From contig JBCFYV010000001.1 in assembly GCA_039000515.1 (NCBI GenBank), positions 67,883,030 through 67,947,029 of the forward strand: 64,000 bases of DNA, written 5' to 3'. Below, piece after piece: positions 11,741-21,119 of the stretch. The notes below the pieces were generated by a model that did not search any database, was not told the DNA's origin, and worked only from the letters and a program-made list of their open reading frames with translations. Each line of letters opens with the position of its first letter. Position 1 is the stretch's first letter. A program made the position numbers and the translations under genes. The stretch comes from Timema cristinae (taxonomy: Eukaryota; Arthropoda; Insecta; Phasmatodea; Timematidae).

Positions 11741-11828
11741 AGATTTTCACACCCGACTGTGATTTGAAACCAATGTTCCCGACATTAACAGGCCATGACT
11801 ATGATAACACGAGAATGAAGCCCTATAC

Positions 11829-12312
11829 CAGTGTTTCCCATATTGGGTGATACCGTCCTCCAGGGGTATTTTGGTTTTGTGAGATGGTAAATAATTGCAA
11901 GGGAGTTCTAAGGCAGCGTATGAGTTTTAATCATATTGCAGGAATAATTTTATGCTAATAAATACAAGCAATAAAATATTTAACAAAAGGGTCTTAAATT
12001 AGATACTGTATTTATGTACTATAATTTTGACAATACGATTTATTCCTTATATTTATAACCATTTAACATAAGTTATGTTTTAACGTGTTTTTTATTCATA
12101 AGAATTATAAATTATGTCACGTATAAAGTGGAATTTATTTTGTAATCATGTTTTTTTCAAAGGAGGGAATATTGACTAAGTGGGAAAATAGTATTTCTGC
12201 AAGGTGATTTCAGTATGCATATTGCATATAACCTGGGGGTAGGGGCTGTAGCAGCATCAAATTCTCAGAAGGGGGCAGTAAGCTAAAAAAAAAAAAAGGT
12301 TGAGAATTACTG
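11829..12312. mobile_element. Probable non-autonomous hAT element
   Basis: The left end is CAGTGTTTCCCA. The right end, on the other strand, is CAGTAATTCTCAACC followed by a long T run, the familiar CAGTG..TTCTCAACC style of hAT ends. The flanks are ccctatac and ccttgaac (5 of 8 match), compatible with an eroded 8-bp duplication. There is no transposase frame inside. Confidence 0.4.
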
Positions 12313-12379
12313 CCTTGAACCATGAAGATAGTGAAGTCACATATAGTTAACAATGCATTCCTTATAGTTACACGTTCTA

Positions 12380-12495
12380 GTGTACACGTATAGTGGACAT
12401 TGCTACCTTTCATCAGGTGTACACGTATAGTGGACATTGCTACATTTCATCAGGTGTACAGGTATAGTGGACATTGCTACCTTTAATCAGGTATA
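12380..12495. repeat. 37-bp tandem repeat, about 3 copies
   Basis: The unit gtgtacacgtatagtggacattgctacctttcatcag occurs three times almost unchanged, followed by a shorter degenerate piece. Confidence 0.9.
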
Positions 12496-12689
12496 CACAG
12501 GTATGCCAACCTACCTTATCCCAACAAAATATAATCCTCCCTATACCGGAGACCCAGCGCAATCACTCACAATCACTATTTATCATCTCATAGGGTAATA
12601 TGTATTAATACTTCTGTAATTTTCTTACAGCTTCAGCCCATTGGTTTCACTCATAAGGTAATTAATTAATCATTCACCAGGTTATGAGT

Positions 12690-13130
12690 CATGCCAGCGA
12701 CTCAGTACTCAAACAATAAATCAGCTCTTTCTCAGATGAACTAGATTGGCGCTTCTGTAAATTTGGAGATTCAAAGTCGGGCGACAGCCGAACGACATCA
12801 GAGGCCAGTCGGTGAGTGGCTACCCAACCCGGGTGCACCGTTTAAAAGAGATAATAAATTGTCGTGTTTTGTAAAGAGCAATTTTGTCTGAACTCCCTCT
12901 CCTTCCGCCGTCATCATACCTGCCCCCATGACACCTGTGTTGCCGGGACTCCTTCCTGCTACCTCTCCACCCTTCCCATCTGCTTGTCCTTGTCACCGGC
13001 GATTCCACGAGATGGTCTACACCCACCGCTCCGGCAAAGCTCACATGTGTCTGAACACAACGTTGCCATCGTCGTGACATCAACCAGTTACCCCCGAAGC
13101 CGCAGCATAGGGATAACAAGGTAAGGAAGT
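12690..13130. other. GC-rich block with strong donor-like site, unexplained
   Basis: A sharply bounded GC-rich stretch with many CpGs. It contains an AATAAA-like 'ataataaat' at 12850, a pyrimidine-rich part and, at 13119-13127, 'aacaaggtaagg', a near-consensus donor on the plus strand. The frames on both strands (12820-13119 minus, 12864-13124 plus) are Ser/Arg-rich and unrecognised. It may be a solo LTR, with a poly(A) region followed by U5, or a first exon with promoter. I cannot decide between them. Confidence 0.3.
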
Positions 13131-13225
13131 TTTGTATAGGTACTTTTGATTTATTTCCAATTTATATGAACAGATTTACTGATTATTCTCTATGTGGCCT
13201 CTTACCTTAAATGACGAAAATAAAT

Positions 13226-13490
13226 TTAGAATGTTCGAAAACAGCGTGTTTAGGAAGATATTTGGTCCTAAAATGGATGAACATAGTGGAGGTGGTTACA
13301 CAATGATGAGCTGTATACCCTATACTCATCACCAGACATTGTTAGGGTACTAACATCTCACAGGTTACGTTGGGAAGGTCATGCAGCGTGAATGAAGTGA
13401 TCTAAAACCGCGTTCAAAGTATTGAATGGGAAACCTAATGGGGAAAAACCACTGGAGAGGTCTAGACGCAGATGGCTAGATTTCAGTTTA
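13226..13490 (+). pseudogene. LINE ORF2 C-terminal scrap
   Basis: Translation gives RMFENSVFRKIFGPKMDEHS. After a one-base shift it gives NDELYTLYSSPDIVRVLTSH and RLRWEGHAA, then two stops, then KTAFKVLNGKPNGEKPLERS. This is the well-known C-terminal tail of a widespread arthropod LINE polyprotein (motifs 'RIFGPKRDE', 'LYSSPDIVRV', 'LRWAGHVARM', 'GKPEGRRPLGRPRRRW'). No RT domain or 3' UTR is preserved. The open frame on this strand continues to 13760, but the part after about 13495 is better read as an exon on the other strand. Confidence 0.75.
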
Positions 13491-13572
13491 GTTTCACCCC
13501 TACTTGAATCAACTCGAGGCAGCCCTCAAGACGACTCACAATATAACATGGAAGTTTGTATTCTAGTATTAC

Positions 13573-13695
13573 CTGAATTGACCTTCAAAGGCCACGAGGT
13601 TGAGTTAACAAGAGATTCGCCTGTCCTTGGCTCATCCTCAGGAGTGTGTGTCTCAGTGACAGATTTCTCTTCTGATGACACTTCCTTAGAGGAGC
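13573..13695 (-). CDS. Candidate internal coding exon, unknown protein
   Basis: On the minus strand the acceptor tatttcgttgcag and the donor AATTCAG|gtaatac enclose 123 bases open in one frame, with a symmetrical phase (two bases of a split codon at the start, one at the end). The peptide (about 40 residues) is polar and acidic: SSKEVSSEEKSVTETHTPED, then PRTGESLVNSTSWPLKVNS. It looks disordered and has no domain. Its phase-1 end joins correctly to the candidate terminal exon at 4710-4942. It could be a C-terminal exon of the tau-like gene or of another minus-strand gene. The plus-strand frame through the same bases is probably a shadow. Confidence 0.42.
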
Positions 13696-13896
13696 CTGCA
13701 ACGAAATATCTCAACAAGTTTAATAAATCAGCTAAAATTACTCAACAGATGTTAACATAATTATGGTGAAAAAAAGTTAAATATTTGCAAGCATGTGACC
13801 ACAAAACAAACATATCATGCAAATATAACTGTACCAATGAGCACTAAGGAGTACACAATTTAAATTGAAAATAATTAAGGTTGAACAATAAATAGA

Positions 13897-13902
13897 TTTA
13901 TT
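13897..13902 (-). promoter_or_regulatory. Poly(A) signal AATAAA for the candidate terminal exon
   Basis: On the minus strand an AATAAA lies about 45 bases beyond the TAA that ends the exon at 13946-14041, within a T-rich stretch. That is the usual layout for a 3' end, although AATAAA is common in AT-rich DNA. Confidence 0.35.
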
Positions 13903-13945
13903 AAATAAAAGACAGAAATAACAAAAATTAAGGTTTACAATAATA

Positions 13946-14041
13946 TTATAGGTTGTACTTTGAAGCTTGATGAAAACAATTTGACTTTGCGGATTGTGAA
14001 GTTTTGACTGTAGCTACAAGGGCTGAGCAGGTAGAAGTTTT
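13946..14041 (-). CDS. Candidate alternative 3'-terminal exon (tau-like gene?)
   Basis: On the minus strand the acceptor ctgttttctcctttag opens 31 codons in phase 0, ending in TAA. The peptide begins KTSTCSALVATVKTSQSAKS and ends FHQASKYNL: Ser/Thr/Lys-rich and disordered-looking, as tau C-termini are. The microtubule-binding-repeat exon at 53417-53578 also ends in phase 0, so splicing between them would stay in frame. An AATAAA follows. The exon is short, so chance is a real alternative; the assignment to tau is inference. Confidence 0.38.
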   Translation of the reverse strand, partial: KTSTCSALVATVKTSQSAKSNCFHQASKYNL

Positions 14042-14049
14042 CTAAAGGA

Positions 14050-15240
14050 GAAAACAGTTATTAACAATGGGTATCAAACAAGATACACATATAAATAATT
14101 ATGATCAGTCTGCTTGAATGGGTCTTAAGATAATATCCTTTAAACATTTCAGAAAATGATAAGCAACAGTAAACTCTATTAATAACAACAGTTGATGGCT
14201 AATAAACAGGTGTCAACAAAACAGTACAATGGCTGGTCTCTTTCCCCTTCGATACTGCCAGAGCATTCAATAGTACATTAAATTCTAATGGAAATCACAC
14301 TAAGAGCAACCAAAAAACAATATAAGCTAAATAACAGGCAAAAGAAATAGGGCATTAACTATGCGGGCCCTACTATGACTCTAGTGCAGCTCCCTGGTTT
14401 GAACACCGCGGCTAATACAGCACGAGAAGCGTGAGTACTTGGCCAAGCTAAGATATCGATTTCCATTAGCTCAACTGTGCTATGGAAAACAAGACAGACT
14501 GCTTGGTTGTAGCCATCCATAAATTACACAGATTCACACGACGTACACGCGTCATGAGAAACATTGGCTCAAAATAAATTAATGGAACTTGAGGAAGTTT
14601 TGCAAGTCTATGGCTAAGACATTACTATTTTCTCAGCCCATGGCTCATAAAGTAAAGACTCTATCATAAGGACACAGGGACATTGTAACTGCAACTGATA
14701 CACTAAGTCAAAAGGAGAGGCTTGCCCTTCAGACTCCAGGACACAATATTTAATCAATTAAGAGAAACACTTCCATCTTGTAGTCAACAAGGCTTGAAAT
14801 GAATAAACTATCCATTAGACATGAAAACAAAAATATGCTTCAACAGAAAATATATATAAAAAAACTCTACATTGTCTAGTTTTTTAAACAAAACTAAACC
14901 CTAAGTCATAAGGACTTGTCGACGTTAGTTCATAATACTTAAATACTCCTGGCTCGACGTCCTGGCCAGGGTAGCGGTGGATCTGACGACCCATACTCCA
15001 TGGACGGCGCTGTTCTTCGTTACGTGACGGTGTAGAAGTTCCTCCTTCGACGCTGGGTTGTAGTAGAACGGGTATAATGTGAACCCGGCGTGGCCCTATA
15101 TATAGTCCCAAATATGATACGAATGGAACAAAGCAAAAGGGTGATAAACTCAGGAATATAGACAAGGAGAAGGACGGATGAAGGCAAGGTGAAAGGGAAG
15201 TGAACCAAGGACTGCTGCTTGCAGGGAAAGGGGGAAACAT
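14050..15240. other. No gene recognised; TATA-like site at 15100
   Basis: AT-rich to about 14880. From 14880 to 15240 it is richer in G and C. On the minus strand it reads as a pyrimidine-rich stretch followed by gggactatatatagggcc, an arrangement also seen in the Gypsy LTRs of this window. A solo LTR of another family is possible, but no paired end was found. The 118-residue minus-strand frame here is low-complexity Ser/Phe/Leu and is not a supported gene. Confidence 0.3.
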
Positions 15241-15279
15241 GGTTCCTTAAATAGCCGCTAGTATTCTCAGATGCGCAGT

Positions 15280-15415
15280 GGGTCAGTGAGTCGATTTTGA
15301 TACACTCTTCTTTCCTTTATCAGATGTAGTTGTGATAGTAAGTGTGGCGGCCATAATTGAATAATTTTTCTTTTCCCCCGTGTAGCAAATAAATCCTAGA
15401 ACATCTTGAAATGGT
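15280..15415 (+). promoter_or_regulatory. Possible promoter and tiny 5' exon
   Basis: A TCAGTG initiator-like site at 15283 precedes a GGCGGCCAT-containing stretch. After it, ttttcttttcccccgtgtag acts as an acceptor for a very short exon ending ...GAAATG|GTGAGT, where the donor directly follows an ATG. Each element is plausible alone, but their combination is speculative, and a 48-bp intron between the first donor-like site and this acceptor would be short. Confidence 0.22.
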
Positions 15416-16251
15416 GAGTAGATACTAAGGCATCTTTTATTAAAATATATCTGGTATGATTATATTATTTAGGCTCAGCTATTATTTTAATGAGAATTTG
15501 TGATATAGATGTACTTTACTATATGTTCTTGAAGACAGCATGGCAAGTGTATGTAAATTTATCCGATATCATCCAGTGGCAGAGAGCATGTGTTAAAGTA
15601 TTTTATTCATAAATAAGATAATATTAATACTCTTCTGTGATATCTGCTACAGTATTTATCAAAATACAATTTTTTGAACAACCACATGTTTCAATTTAGG
15701 GAGGTACGTAATTTTATCTGACTGCATCTAGTCAGAAAAAATAAACTTTGGGGTAGATTATTTTTTAAATATGTTAATATTGTTTCTTTCTTTCGTAAAT
15801 TATTAAAAAATTGATATTTAATTGTAGCTGTCCAATCTGTCTGATTGACATGCTACATAATTAATGATCAGCTGCTATGAGTTATTAATTCAAGGCAGAC
15901 ACTATTCAACTACGTATTAAAATATTCCCTTTGTTTTTAAAGGTTCTACAGAAAGAATTCCCACTCTTGCAGACATTTTAGATTGAAAAATGAAATTTTG
16001 TTTATAAAAATAATTTCTAAAGAAAAATCTCATGTCATTGGTGTTTAAAACAGAATGATTTGACCTTGATGGAAAATATGTTCAGTTGTTATCCAGTTCA
16101 ATGATTCCAAGAAACGGGAGGTGAAAGGGGTGCATTGAGCACCATAAACACGGGTTAAACAATTTGGTGAAAGAGCAGCACTAGAAGAGTTAGAAGTCAA
16201 TAATGCAGACAAAATATTGATCCCAGTGACTGTAAATAATTCTGGTTGGTA

Positions 16252-16850
16252 GTTGAAGAGGGGCAGTGTAGGGCTGGTGGTGGCTGAAGAGGGGCAGTGT
16301 AGGCTGGTGTTGGTTGAAGAGGGCAGTGTAAGGCTGGTGTTGGTTGAAGAGGGCAGTGTAGGGCTGGTGGTGGTTGAAGAGGGGCAGTGTAGGGCTGGTG
16401 TTGGTTGAAGAGGGGCAGTGTAGGGCTGGTGGTGGTTGAAGAGGGGCAGTGTAGGGCTGGTGTTGGTTGAAGAGGGGCAGTGTAGGGCTGGTGGTGGCTG
16501 AAGAGGGGCAGTGTAGGGCTGGTGGTGGCTGAAGAGGGGCAGTGTAGGGCTGGTGTTGGCTGAAGAGGGGCAGTGTAGGGCTGGTGTTGGTTGAAGAGGG
16601 GCAGTGTAGGGCTGGGGGTGTGAAGAGGGCATGTAGGCTGTGGTGTTGAAGAGGGCAGTGTAGGGCTGGTGTGGCTGAAGAGGGCAGTGTAGGGCTGGTG
16701 TTGGCTGAAGAGGGGCAGTGTAGGGCTGGTGGTGGCTGAAGAGGGCAGTGTAGGCTGGTGTTGGTTGAAGAGGGGCAGTGTAGGGCTGGGTGCTGAGAGG
16801 CAGTGTAGGGCTGGTGGTGGCTGAAGAGGGCAGTGTAGGTGGTGTTGGAG
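16252..16850. repeat. 31-bp G-rich minisatellite, about 19 copies
   Basis: The unit tgaagaggggcagtgtagggctggtggtggc is repeated with small indels; variants differ mainly in ggggcagt versus gggcagt and ggtggtggc versus ggtgttggt. The strand asymmetry is extreme (G on plus, C on minus). Minus-strand frames of 226 and 287 codons across it are Pro/Thr/Leu/His-rich and arise because 31 bp is not a multiple of 3, so all frames stay open. They are not evidence of a gene. Confidence 0.95.
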
Positions 16851-16859
16851 TGGATGTGC

Positions 16860-17480
16860 TAGTCCCTCGTGGTACATTGGTTCTATTCAGTGGATGTTGG
16901 AAGACCACTCACTCTGTCTGCGACGATGTGACTCAAGTCAATCAAACCCATGGTACGACCCCAGGAAACTTCTGACCGGACTGGACGATAATCTATGTTT
17001 TGCTGGGGAAAGAAGATGGGGGTCATCGTCTGTAGCATACTAAGCATACAGTAGTGTATACTTGGTTTTGTCCGGGGATAGGTGGCCAGAGCACCTTCAC
17101 GAGGTCCCCACTGGGCAACTTAAGGTAACACCTCAGGAAACTTTGGCAATCCCTAAGTCTGAGTTCCTGACTTTACCTCTGTAATTCCCCCACCACTAAA
17201 GGCAGGATGTGGCAGGGTGTTGGGAAAGGAGGGTACTCAATTAACCTATGAGGTCTGACAAGGGTAGGTGGCCTGAACAACCTAGAGTACGTATGTGGCG
17301 GGTCAAGGACGCCACGAGCTTGGGTGAATGTTTCACCTGACGAACGCCAGATGTTCTTCCAACTATGGCATTGAGTGGTTTACTTCTACTAAATAAACTA
17401 TGGCTCAGTGGAAGGAATGTTAGAGAGGCACCTGCGGTGATCAGCAATGTTGAGGCGGGTGTACTTGGGCTGCTTTAGTC
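16860..17480. other. GC-rich block of unknown nature
   Basis: About 600 bases clearly richer in G and C than the flanks, with no homology I can name. On the minus strand, short open pieces such as GLKQPKYTRLNIADHRRCLS and RCYLKLPSGDLVKVLWPP are interrupted by stops. It may be the remains of a retrotransposon in which the neighbouring 31-bp array arose. Confidence 0.3.
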
Positions 17481-18179
17481 CATCCTTAATATAAGTGCAG
17501 TGTCAGTCAAAACAATTGTAATTATAAAGAGTTAGGTGTTTGAATCGACATGTTGAGCCCTTTAACTAGCTTTTTATTCTAAATCATACTTGAGCAAAAA
17601 TAAGCTGCACTTTAAGAGCAAAAAAAAAAGGTATTTAAAACTAAATATGAGATTTGGATTAAATAGGCAAAATATAGAGTTGTTAAGAATGGTTATAGAT
17701 GCAACTAAATCTAATATTATTTGAATTTAAGAATGACACCTGGACAAGAAAATCCAACCCGGGACCTTTGGCTTAGTATGCCAATGTGCTTAGCAGTGAT
17801 CTATCCTGTGCCCAAGGTCATTCTTCACTCATATTTTAACACAGCGTATGTGACTCAAGTACTGTTTCCTCGGTGGGACCTCTAACATTATTCCATCAAT
17901 CACTCCAGATGTACATCCAACATTCCCTCCTGATGTGGCCCAGACATCCACTGTCTCTGTTGACATCTTACCCATTAAAGTTGTAATATTTTTCCAGAGT
18001 TGAAAACAACCTGGATTATTTTTTTTTAAAAACCAGTCGGGTTTTATTGTTGTTTAGTTAAAGATATTATGTATGTTATCTTATTAAATCAATAATTCAA
18101 ATATATTAATTATTCAGGATCCAGAAAAACATATTTTAATTATAATATATGAGGGGGGACCCTAAAGAAACCGGCCTTT

Positions 18180-18530
18180 TGCTCTAAAAAAATGTATTTA
18201 TTAAGTTTTTTACAAAATTCTTTCAGTCTCCTTCAAAGTACTCTCCATTAGATGCGATGCACTTGTCCAGTCTTTTTTCCCACTGTTTGAAGCAACTCTG
18301 GAACTCTTCAACTTTTATATTTTCCAGTGCCTTCTGCGAAGCTGTTTTCCCAGCCTCCACATCATCAAAACACTTCCCTTTTAGATTTTTTTCATTCTCG
18401 GGAACAGAAAAAAGTCACACGGGGCTAGGTCTGGCGATTACGGAGGGTGGGGAACGATAGCCCGGCCCTGAGAGCCCAAATAGCGGCTCACAGACTAGGC
18501 CGTGTGTGCGGGGGTGTTGTCATGGTGAAG
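18180..18530 (-). pseudogene. mariner transposase, C-terminal part
   Basis: Continuing from the array, the minus strand reads HHDNTPAHTA, the block holding the second catalytic Asp. It then reads IVPHPP, a stop where a Tyr is usual, and SPDLAPCDFFLFPRMKK, whose last Asp is the third residue of the D,D34D triad. A frame with stops continues to a C-terminus near 18180. The Asp residues survive, but several stops and shifts make it dead. Confidence 0.85.
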
Positions 18531-20243
18531 GAACCAGTCCCCTGATCGCCAGAGTTCCGAGTGTTGTCATGGTGAAGGAACCAGTCACCTGATCGCCAGA
18601 GTTCCGGGTGTTGTCATGGTGAAGGAACCAGTCCCCTGATCGCCAGAGTTCCGAGTGTTGTCATGGTGAAGGAACCAGTCACCTGATCGCCAGAGTTCCG
18701 AGTGTTGTCATGGTGAAGGAACCAGTCACCTGATCGCCAGAGTTCCGAGTGTTGTCATGGTGAAGGAACCAGTCACCTGATCGCCAGAGTTCCGAGTGTT
18801 GTCATGGAGAAGGAACAGTCCCCTGATCGCCAGAGTTCCGAGTGTTGTCATGGTGAAGGAACCAGTCACCTGATCGCCAGAGTTCCGAGTGTTGTCATGG
18901 TGAAGAAACCAGTCCCCTGATCGCAGAGTTCCGAGTGTTGTCATGGTGAAGGAACCAGTCCCTGATCGCCAGAGTTCCGAGTGTTGTCATGGTGAAGGAA
19001 CCAGTCACCTGATCGCCAGAGTTCCGAGTGTTGTCATGGTGAAGGAACCAGTCACCTGATCGCCAGAGTTCCGAGTGTTGTCATGGTGAAGGAACCAGTC
19101 ACCTGATCGCCAGAGTTCCGAGTGTTGTCATGGAGAAGGAACCAGTCCCTGATCGCCAGAGTTCCGAGTGTTGTCATGGTGAAGGAACCAGTCACCTGAT
19201 CGCCAGAGTTCCGAGTGTTGTCATGGTGAAGGAACCAGTCCCCTGATTGCTAGAGTTCCGGGTGTTGTCATGGGAAGGAACCAGTCACCTGATCATCAGA
19301 GTTCCGGGTGTTGTCATGGTGAAGGAACCAGTCACCTGATCGCCAGAGTTCCGAGTGTTGTCATGGTGAAGGAACCAGTCCCCTGATTGCTAGAGTTCCG
19401 GGTGTTGTCATGGAGAAGGAACCAGTCACCTGATCGCCAGAGTTCCGAGTGTTGTCATGGTGAAGGAACCAGTCCCTGATCGCCAGAGTTCCGAGTGTTG
19501 TCATGGTGAAGGAACCAGTCACCTGATCGCCAGAGTTCCGGTGTTGTCATGGTGAAGGAACCAGTCACCTGATCGCCAGAGTTCCGGGTGTTGTCATGGT
19601 GAAGGAACCAGTCCCCTGATCGCCAGAGTTCCGAGTGTTGTCATGGTGAAGGAACCAGTCACCTGATCGCCAGAGTTCCGGGTGTTGTCATGGTGAAGGA
19701 ACCAGTCACCTGATCGCCAGAGTTCCGAGTGTTGTCATGGTGAAGGAACCAGTCCCCTGATCGCCAGAGTTCCGGGTGTTGTCATGGTGAAGGAACCAGT
19801 CCCTGATCGCCAGAGTTCCGAGTGTTGTCATGGAGAAGGAACCAGTCCCCTGATCACCAGAGTTCCGAGTGTTGTCATGGTGAAGGAACCAGTCACCTGA
19901 TCGCCAGAGTTCCGGGTGTTGTCATGGAGAAGGAACCAGTCCCCTGATCGCCAGAGTTCCGAGTGTTGTCATGGAGAAGGAACCAGTCCCCTGATCACCA
20001 GAGTTCCGAGTGTTGTCATGGTGAAGGAACCAGTCACCTGATCGCCAGAGTTCCGGGTGTTGTCATGGAGAAGGAACCAGTCACCTGATCGCCAGAGTTC
20101 CGAGTGTTGTCATGGTGAAGGAACCAGTCACCTGATCGCCAGAGTTCCGGGTGTTGTCATGGAGAAGGAACCAGTCACCTGATCGCCAGAGTTCCGGGTG
20201 TTGTCATGGTGAAGGAACCAGTCACCTGATCGCCAGAGTTCCG
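18511..20243. repeat. 47-bp minisatellite, about 37 copies, born inside a mariner gene
   Basis: The unit agagttccgagtgttgtcatggtgaaggaaccagtcacctgatcgcc is repeated about 37 times with few variants (gtcccctg/gtcacctg, ggtgaagg/ggagaagg, ttccgag/ttccggg, and a few single-base deletions). On the minus strand each unit encodes the transposase stretch PELW-RSGDWFLHHDNT. At one edge (18511) the array runs into the following transposase codons (NTPAHTA), and at the other (20243) into the preceding ones. It therefore arose by in-place amplification. Since 47 is not a multiple of 3, every extra copy breaks the frame. Confidence 0.97.
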
Positions 20244-20246
20244 GTT

Positions 20247-20934
20247 GTTTCCTTCACACATCCTCCCTCAAACGTCTTAAAACTTCAAGATAAAAGTGCT
20301 GATTAACAGTCTGACCAAGGGGGACAAATTGCCAGAGCACAATTCCATGAACAGAAAAAAAATGAACATCGCCTTAACATTCAACCTCATTTGTCTTGCT
20401 TTTTTCAGTCGTGTGGTGTTGGGAGTCTTCCACCAGCTAGACCCTTGCTTGGTTTCAGGGTCATATCTGTACCGCCAACTCTCATCACCTGTAATGACCT
20501 TGGTCAAAAAGTTTGGGTCACTTTCAATCTGATTTTTCAAGTCCTGGCTCAAATTCAGACAAATGGTTTTTTGATCCTGTGAGAGCAGGCGAGGAACAAA
20601 CTTAGCGGCAACACGTCTCATTTGCAAATCCTCAGTCAAAATCGGCTGGCACGAGCTCCAACTCACTCCTGTCTGTTCTGACATTTTGTTGATCGTGAAA
20701 CGACGATCCTTGCAGATTTTTTCAATTTTTTCATCATTTCGAGATGATGAAGAGTGCCCAGAACGAGTATAATCTTCAAAACTCATTTAGCCATGTTTAA
20801 AGCACCCAAACCACTTGAAAACTTGTGTCCGGCTCATAACATCCTTCTGGAAAGCCTGTTGAAGCATTTGGTAAGCTTTTGTTGCCAATTTTCAAGCAGG
20901 GCCAAGCAGAATTTCAAACACACTGTTTGTTCCT
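20247..20934 (-). pseudogene. mariner transposase, N-terminal part
   Basis: Minus-strand frames give TVCLKFCL (usual mariner N-terminus) and an EDVMSRTQVFKW-like piece in shifted frames. The longest open frame (20277-20786) then gives MSFEDYTRSGHSSSSRNDEK, the helix-turn-helix segment TINKMSEQTGVSWSSCQPIL, KFVPRLLSQDQK and VITGDESWRYRYDPETKQGS. The last carries the first catalytic Asp (GDESW). It then reads LRRLREDV beside the array. A stop and shifts occur before and after the long frame. In a working element this protein cuts and pastes the transposon at TA sites. Confidence 0.88.
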
Positions 20935-21115
20935 TTCTCGGTTGGGTGAACCGGGGGTGGTTTTTCATGAATGGTTTTCCACTTTCCCTCCATGCAAATG
21001 CGGGTTCACTTCCTCTAATTCAACCTTCCCAATTCCTAACTCCATTAACGTAATTAGTACTTGATGCATATAACCCGAACGGGTAATAAGACATAGTGCT
21101 AAATATTTATTATCT
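20935..21115 (+). mobile_element. SINE 3' portion fused to the mariner
   Basis: It begins tctcggttgggtgaaccggg, the B-box side of the SINE head, and ends cccgaacgggtaataagacatagtgctaaat, the family's 3' end. The A-box half is missing. The junction with the mariner lies at the transposase start codon. Confidence 0.8.
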
Positions 21116-21119
21116 TTGT

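Larger units (their letters stand above)
18151..20934 (-). mobile_element. mariner relic expanded by an internal minisatellite
   Basis: The 3' terminal repeat is visible at 18151 (gaggggggaccctaaagaaaccgg), with TA immediately outside. Transposase fragments read on the minus strand from 20934 (N-terminal half) to 18180 (C-terminal half). They are interrupted by about 1.73 kb of 47-bp tandem repeats (18511-20243) made from the transposase's own coding sequence. Removing the array leaves about 1.05 kb, a little short of an ordinary mariner. The 5' terminal repeat is missing: SINE sequence begins right where the transposase start codon should be. Confidence 0.85.

Noticed and set aside
12380..12495. 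Hammerhead core on the minus strand (CCTGATGA in each 37-bp unit)
   Set aside because: There is no GAAA at the required place and no pairing helix II.
13422..13760. 112-codon plus-strand reading frame
   Set aside because: It joins the end of a LINE scrap to the antisense of a better-supported minus-strand exon.
16045..16908. 287-codon and 226-codon minus-strand reading frames
   Set aside because: They are produced by the 31-bp minisatellite, which keeps several frames open at once; the peptides are simple Pro/Thr/Leu/His repeats.
18511..20243. CRISPR-like array
   Set aside because: The 47-bp units are directly adjacent with no unique spacers, and the sequence is transposase-derived in a eukaryotic context.
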